This document shows positions 17,296 to 21,927 of a stretch of 21,927 nt of DNA, piece by piece. Position 1 is the stretch's first letter; each line of letters opens with the position of its first letter. The notes beneath the pieces are model-generated. The model ran no database searches, was not told the DNA's origin, and was given only the letters and a program-made list of their open reading frames with translations. Origin of the DNA: Chara braunii (lineage: Eukaryota; Streptophyta; Charophyceae; Charales; Characeae); contig BFEA01000020.1 of assembly GCA_003427395.1 (NCBI GenBank), positions 4,414,087 through 4,436,013 of the forward strand, in the 5' to 3' direction. A program made the translations under genes and the position numbers.

Positions 17296-17563
17296 GGCCC
17301 TTGCATTTCTTATGGCACCTGAAGTTTGTTCGTGTTTGCCTGCTGTGTGCCTGAGTATCGAGCCCCCCCCACTTCTCTCCCCTGTAAAGTGTGATAACGC
17401 GCCATGAGCATGCATAGCGTAAAGACAAAGAGAGATGATGATGTGTACAAGGGCACCGCCAAACACTGCGAAACTGTCAGAATTGGAATGACAAGGAGGG
17501 AAAAAAAAAAGGGACATCATTCACCTGCCCCCTGCACAAGGTTGCCACACAAATTGAACAATA

Positions 17564-17697
17564 GGCCAAATAATAATCATTCTCCGCCCCCCGCCCCTTG
17601 CGTCCCCCTCTAACTCTCTTCTAACGTTCTATCTGCAGCTTGGCCAAATAATATTCATTCTCCCCCCTCCCGCCCCTTGCGTCCCCCTCTAACTCTC
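17564..17697. repeat. tandem duplication, 78-bp period, C-rich
   Basis: GGCCAAATAATA.TCATTCTC followed by GCCCCTTGCGTCCCCCTCTA occurs at 17564-17617 and 17642-17697. The complementary strand has several G5-6 runs. Confidence 0.9.
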
Positions 17698-19264
17698 AAA
17701 GACAATTCCCTTCCTTTTCCCCTGCCTTTTCCTTCACTCGCATGCAGTAATGGACTCCACCATTCTTTCTTTCTGGGCAACACACTTGAGGATGGGGTTC
17801 CCTGTGATTCGCACATTTCCCCTCAATTGAATGGCGAATTGCAAAAAATAACAAAAACAGATTCGCAGGTGGCACTGTGTATTTTTGCAATCACCAGTGT
17901 GTGCACAAATCCAGCTGCGCAGTCCGTAGAACTTTTGGAGTGAATTTAGTGCCGCTGTGTCAGTCTGTAGCATTTCCCAGTTGAAGTAGTGTCACAGTGT
18001 GGTCTTCCTCTCTTGGCAAAGCTCCTGTGTTTGGCAAACCTCTACAAGAATCGATTGCTTTCATCGGGGATTGAATTGTGGCAGTGCTCATCGAATTAAT
18101 GATGTGTGCCTGTGTGTCGATTCAGGTGTTCACTCTTGTTTATACTAGGATGGACACGTGGCACGGTTACATAACTCTCGTTTACAAAAAAAAAGTGCTT
18201 TGCTGTGTCTGCTGATTGGATATGTCAGGTGTCAGGCTCCTTACCTATCTGGTTGGAGCCGTGGAGCGTGGAATCCTCTTAAAAACTGTAGAACCTGTCT
18301 GATGCTAAGTCTACGTAAATGGTTGAAATGGCAATATAGCAGAACATAATCATGTCCCCATTCCCTTGCAAAGACGAGGGAAATGATACGGAAAGTGATC
18401 CACATCAAAATTGAATTGAGAGAAATGTCGTGTCGCACATAACAAGAAGTGTATATGAACTAATGAGAGTTGGTTGCCAACGCTCTAACCTCGCTGAAAA
18501 ACGATCAGAGCCACACAGAGAACCGATAATCATAACCAAGTATAAAGGACGGCATACCCAACATGCACAGAGCTGAGAAGAGAATGATCGACGCAAGCTG
18601 GAGACACGCCTCCGACTCCGGTGATGTTACAATGATGGAGGCAGCTCTGTAGGGTTGTTGAAGTTGTGTTCGAAGTTTGCATGCGGTGTGTGATAGGCAG
18701 TGCTTGATGGCGGCGATTCCACGCATCAGTGATAGCGGCAATATACCACCCCGGTCATTTTCACAGGCGCTTATACCAACCCCAGTTCGCTTAACCCACG
18801 TCATCACAAGATGTTGCCCTTTTATTTGTACAAGATTATCTGCACAGATTGATCCTCACATAGCACAACATCGTCGCAATATAAGTTGCTCTCCGTTCAT
18901 CCCAACATCACACGTAAATGGTGCTCGCTTAGGAAAAGAGCAAAATATCGCGATCGCTCTTTGTAATCTACGTGAACAGAGATTTCCAGCAGCAATCAGC
19001 AGAATTTTGACATCACAGTCGGAATCAACTCGCCAACAGACGACTTGACGAATTGGCCGGTTGCAATAGAGGTTTGAAACATCATCCAGAAGTAAACACA
19101 AGCGAACTAGCTGCAATTGCACATGCGAAAGGAGTTCATTAAATTGCGCAACGACAAGTTCACAGAAACGACACAATGAAACACACCCTCCATGCACAGT
19201 ACGTACAGTGCACCTCTTTGTATGTGCGCTGTGCCACAAAGCAACATGGTACAGTGCAGACCAG
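17698..19264. other. stretch without a recognised gene
   Basis: Mixed-composition sequence with no RNA gene, no recognised protein family and no clear repeat. Medium-length minus frames exist (18505-18807, 18856-19464), but I recognise nothing in them and see no supporting signals. Confidence 0.4.
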
Positions 19265-19385
19265 GATTGTGGGCCTGGAGAGCTGGTGAGAGACTCTATA
19301 ATGGCGCTAGGCAAAATGGCACAATGGCGAAAGACTCTGCGATTGTGGGCCCGAAGAGTTGGTGAGAGACTCGATAATGCGTATC
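19265..19385. repeat. tandem duplication, 76-bp period
   Basis: GATTGTGGGCCTGGAGAG at 19265 and GATTGTGGGCCCGAAGAG at 19341, each followed by TTGGTGAGAGACTC-type sequence and ATAATG.CG. Confidence 0.85.
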
Positions 19386-19543
19386 GAATTGGTTTTGCTA
19401 TGATGATTCCGCTTGCCGCCGACCCCCGGCAGATTTCCACCGACTGTGGGGAGAATCTCTCCATATCAGTTCTGTCATCTTTGCTTGTGTGCCGAATTGC
19501 GACTTCAACCAGTCACAGAATGCTTTGTGTTTGCAATATGTTT

Positions 19544-19843
19544 ACCACATTCGTTGCATTATAGAGGCGGCGGCGGTTTCTTCGTATTGGTGATGCTTCT
19601 GAAAGGGCAGAACTGCTGTTATGTTCATTTGTAAACCATGAACCTGGCCGTCATGTCAGCAGAGAACGTGCTTTCCTGGCCTGAACCTGTACACCACATT
19701 CGTTACATTCAAGAGAAGGCGGCGGTGTGTTCGTATTGCTGATGCGCCTGGACGGGCAGGACTGCTGTTATGTTCATTTGAAAACCATGAACCTGGTCGT
19801 CATGTCAGCGGAGTACGCGCTTTCCTGGCCTGAACCTCTACAT
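19544..19843. repeat. tandem duplication, 149-bp period
   Basis: ACCACATTCGTT.CATT at 19544 and 19693. Both copies contain CTGCTGTTATGTTCATTTG, AAACCATGAACCTGG and GCTTTCCTGGCCTGAACCT. GTTCAT/ATGAAC forms a small hairpin inside each. A third, diverged piece lies at 20398-20467. Confidence 0.92.
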
Positions 19844-20058
19844 AGAAGCCGTGCCGCCTGTCCTGTGGTAGCTGCTGGGTAGCAATTGGGTAGCTTTCCC
19901 CTCTTCTGCGGCACACCCTCCCTTCGAGAGCTCTTATTTTCCGTGCAGCTTTTTTGCCAATAAGGTTATGCGATCCATCTGTTGGACTGTTAGGTCATGA
20001 ATCAAACCACCCTAACAACCAGGGGCCTTGTGACCTTTCCCGTTATGAAAAGCTCATT

Positions 20059-20205
20059 CCTTGACCCCCCTTAGACCCCCCTTGAGCACCCTTAGACCAC
20101 CCTTCCTCATTCCTTGACCCCCCTTTGGACCCCCCTTCCTCATTCCTTGACACCCCTTAGACTCCGCTTCTTCATTCCTTGACCCCCCTTAGACCCCCCT
20201 TAACA
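20059..20205. repeat. C-rich ~32-bp tandem repeat (minus-strand G-quadruplex potential)
   Basis: CCTTGACCCCCCTT.GACCCC units start at 20059, 20112, 20145 and 20177, most followed by CTTC.TCATT. The minus strand carries many GGGGG runs separated by short spacers, enough for G-quadruplex formation. Confidence 0.9.
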
Positions 20206-20397
20206 AGTGTGGAGCACCTAGGGATACCGAATGACTATTTTCCTAGTAAGCTTATGTTACTGATCCGTTCTGTTTTCCTTGTTCTGTGACTGGTCTATTA
20301 GGATTTCCACCCTTTCTCAGCCGCCCCATTGGATTAAGCATCGGCGGTTGCTATTTTGTTTTCACAATCTGCAGGTTTAGGGCCAGTTCACGGTCTT

Positions 20398-20467
20398 CTG
20401 CAGTTATGTTCATGGTAGGAAACCACGAACCTGGCGGCAATCTCATCCAGGCTCTTGCTTTCCAAGG
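20398..20467. repeat. diverged third copy of the 149-bp repeat
   Basis: CAGTTATGTTCATGGTAGG, AACCACGAACCTGGCGGC and CTTGCTTTCC follow the order of the blocks in 19544-19843. It is ~550 bp away from that pair. Confidence 0.65.
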
Positions 20468-20940
20468 ATGAACATGGCACTAGCAAACCCCCCCTTGAGC
20501 CTGAATTTTCAGGTGGTAGTTGTGGTTGTAAGCTGCATTTCTGCCCTGCCCGACTTTCTGTGTAAACTGTCGGAAGATGACCCGTTGTTAGGGCTATTGC
20601 TAAGTGGTATTGCCGGTCCTCAGGAGTGGTAGTGAACGGCCATAACCGAGAGAAGCGTTGAGTGTATCTGATGTACGGGACACTGGGCATGTTATCCAGC
20701 AATGTTACGACAAACTATTACTTAAAAAAAAAACAAGAGGACGGTCCATTGATAGGTGTCAATGGGCCTTTCAGACGATGGACGTGTGCTCTGACAATGG
20801 GCTCAACAACTCCACCACATGCGTGTATCTGTAAACGATAGTAGTCTTGCCATAAATAGTCAATTGTTGTTTGTATGGTGTAGTCAAGTAGTTGAAAAAC
20901 AAAAACACAATTCTAAGCTAAGAAATTGCGGCCGTTGGTC
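20468..20940. other. stretch without a recognised gene
   Basis: An A10 run near 20725. Nothing else recognised up to the second mitochondrial insertion. Confidence 0.4.
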
Positions 20941-20956
20941 GGTCGCGTTGTCTCAT

Positions 20957-21028
20957 TGGAGTATAGCCAAGTGGAAGGGCATCGGTTGTCGATACCGACA
21001 AGCAAAGGTTCGGATCCTTTTACTCCAG
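20957..21028 (+). tRNA. trnQ: mitochondrial trnQ(UUG)-like tRNA, decayed anticodon loop
   Basis: The acceptor TGGAGTA/TACTCCA is perfect (7 bp), with discriminator G. The T arm AAAGG-TTCGGAT-CCTTT and the anticodon stem TCGGT/ACCGA are perfect, and the D arm TAGCCAAGTGG...GGC is typical of plant organellar trnQ. The loop TGTCGAT departs from the family loop: position 33 is G instead of the near-universal T, and the triplet at 34-36 reads TCG instead of TTG. It is a clean fold but probably cannot decode, so it is most likely a nuclear copy. 72 nt. Confidence 0.75.
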
Positions 21029-21140
21029 CGATTAATTCCAATTCAGTTTTTGTTTTGAAAGCTGTTGTATTAAACTCCCCTTTTACTCCAGCGATCAATT
21101 CCAACTTCGTTTTTGTTTTGAAAGCTTTATTAAACTTTGG
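21016..21140. repeat. 63-bp tandem duplication including the tRNA 3' end
   Basis: CCTTTTACTCCAGCGATTAA at 21016 recurs as CCTTTTACTCCAGCGATCAA at 21079. Both are followed by TTCCAA.T..GTTTTTGTTT and GAAAGCT....TATTAAACT. The first copy supplies the 3' half-acceptor and part of the T arm of the trnQ-like sequence; the second is orphaned. Confidence 0.92.
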
Positions 21141-21171
21141 AAACCTCCAAAAGAAGTCAAAACAAAACCTA

Positions 21172-21341
21172 TCCAAATACAAAATTGAGCGAAAGCAGCT
21201 AGTTCAGGATATTGTGCACTTGTTTCATAGCTTTCAATTGAGCTGCAGAACGTACACGACGTACAGACAATCCTACATTAATAGCAGATCGGATTCCACG
21301 ATAAAACAGTTCTGTCCATGTTCTAGCAGGGAAAAATCAGT
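21172..21341 (-). pseudogene. atp1: mitochondrial atp1 (F1-ATPase alpha) fragment
   Basis: The minus strand from ~21315 reads [18 protein letters not shown], then [14 protein letters not shown]. Past a break it reads [15 protein letters not shown] to ~21172. This is the conserved region of ATP synthase alpha just beyond the nucleotide-binding core. The mitochondrial form is favoured over plastid atpA by TELFYRGIR and AQY.E.AAFAQF. About 25 bp (encoding roughly CGSLKLEL in the family) are missing between the two blocks, shifting the frame. S-to-R and G-to-R changes and a stop after VFG add to the damage. Upstream, TDF and LLE are barely recognisable. Confidence 0.85.
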
Positions 21342-21345
21342 CTCA

Positions 21346-21784
21346 TACACACCGCGTAACACCAACTAAACAACAAATTACTACTGAGGCTCTCTTCTCG
21401 CTCACTACTTGCGAACTGTTCAAAATGAGAATAAATCTTCTGCTGGAAGATGGACAGACACATTGCCAGTCCATGCAGTGAGCATTGCAGCAAGACCCTA
21501 CCTAGAGGCCACCTGTGAGCACCATTTTGAGATCAGACCTCTCTCTACCACTCACCATACGCGGTGAAATTGGAAGGAATCTTCTGCTAGATGACGAGCA
21601 GTTGCAAGGCCATTTTTTTTGTCTTTTCTGCGTCTTGACTAGCGGAGGGGAAAATTTTAAAATGAATCTTGAATCCTCTGCTCGCATGTCGAAAAAGACA
21701 CCACCATATTTTGTCTTTTGTGCGCACCGTGAGGCCTATTTGCTGTGGGATAACAGCAGACAAGGACCACCACCCCTCCCCTCC
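21346..21784. other. stretch without a recognised gene
   Basis: Duplicated AATCTTCTGCT.GA words at ~21435 and 21578. A 124-codon + frame (21515-21889) ends in the microsatellite and matches nothing I know. Confidence 0.4.
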
Positions 21785-21786
21785 CA

Positions 21787-21821
<35 letters not shown>
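21785..21821. repeat. (CA)8 followed by A22
   Basis: CA dinucleotides run straight into an uninterrupted A tract. It could be a retroposon poly-A tail that has become a microsatellite; the element body was not identified. Confidence 0.95.
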
Positions 21822-21927
21822 CCAACGAATTTACACAGCCCTCCACTGCAACACCCACACACGCAGATAAAACACAAAAAAGAAAATAGGAAAGTAAAAG
21901 GAAAATGACAAAAGAAAACAGGAAACC

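Larger units (their letters stand above)
20941..21345. other. second mitochondrial DNA insertion (NUMT): trnQ and atp1 pieces
   Basis: A trnQ-like tRNA on + and an atp1 fragment on - lie within 400 bp, separated by a 63-bp-period duplication. Both resemble plant mitochondrial genes and both carry disabling changes. The limits are approximate. Confidence 0.75.

Noticed and set aside
18856-19464. 202-codon minus open frame
   Set aside because: Starts inside a 76-bp tandem duplication (period not a multiple of three), no known motif, no neighbouring exon or splice support. Cannot exclude an exon, but not supportable.
21515-21889. 124-codon + open frame at the right end
   Set aside because: Ends in the (CA)n-A22 tract; no recognisable motif; an intron-less gene here is not supported.
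1-21927. CRISPR array or prokaryotic operon
   Set aside because: Repeats are contiguous or degenerate without regular unique spacers, and there are no ribosome-binding sites or operon-like gene strings.

Overview
The window looks like gene-poor nuclear DNA from a green plant lineage (streptophyte; a charophyte alga such as Chara or a bryophyte-like genome would fit, but this is a guess). The evidence is a plant-type U6 snRNA sequence, a decayed Ty3/gypsy pol fragment, and decayed fragments of land-plant-like mitochondrial DNA (trnL-UAA, trnH-GUG, trnQ-UUG, atp1). Most of the remainder is tandem repeats, microsatellites and small inverted-repeat elements. No bacterial-type gene organisation is present.

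Layout. Bases 3-1358 hold the only convincing protein-coding stretch: an open frame entering from the left edge that begins with a tandemly repeated arginine/serine (RS) domain and continues as a charged, low-complexity protein. It ends at a TGA, but the frame stays readable for about 20 codons more, up to a 5' splice-site-like sequence at 1421/1422. Bases 2284-3140 contain two direct copies of a ~240-bp unit, each carrying the same splice-donor/U1-like 11-mer. Between the copies lies mitochondrial-type DNA with recognisable tRNA-Leu(UAA) and tRNA-His(GUG) relics. Bases 3400-4580 contain duplicated segments and a cluster of GTCGAA/TTCGAC hexamers with a perfect 12-bp hairpin. Bases 4710-5700 are the 3' part of a Ty3/gypsy pol gene (end of RNase H, linker, integrase zinc finger and core), broken by stops and frameshifts.

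Bases 5700-9020 are low-complexity: a 31-bp triplet repeat, long (TC)n and (GA)n runs, and a ~500-bp polypyrimidine tract. Bases 9800-13010 contain two copies of a foldback TIR element (a third TIR end is at 16429), an alternating short tandem repeat, and a six-copy satellite of about 210-220 bp. Bases 13260-15350 are a dispersed and tandem 140-155-bp repeat family.

The most notable signals are RNA elements. A complete type III hammerhead self-cleaving ribozyme lies at 17090-17145. A second hammerhead core with a degenerated stem I/III lies at 14471-14507. A U6 snRNA-like sequence follows on the minus strand at 17197-17295; it has an A-rich tail, no Pol III terminator and a possible short target-site duplication, so it looks like a retroposed pseudogene. 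Near the right end is a second mitochondrial insertion: a trnQ-like tRNA and an atp1 fragment with a short deletion. The coding and RNA relics do not form a pathway together. The region reads as a graveyard of retroposons, organelle DNA insertions and expanding repeats beside one possibly live gene.
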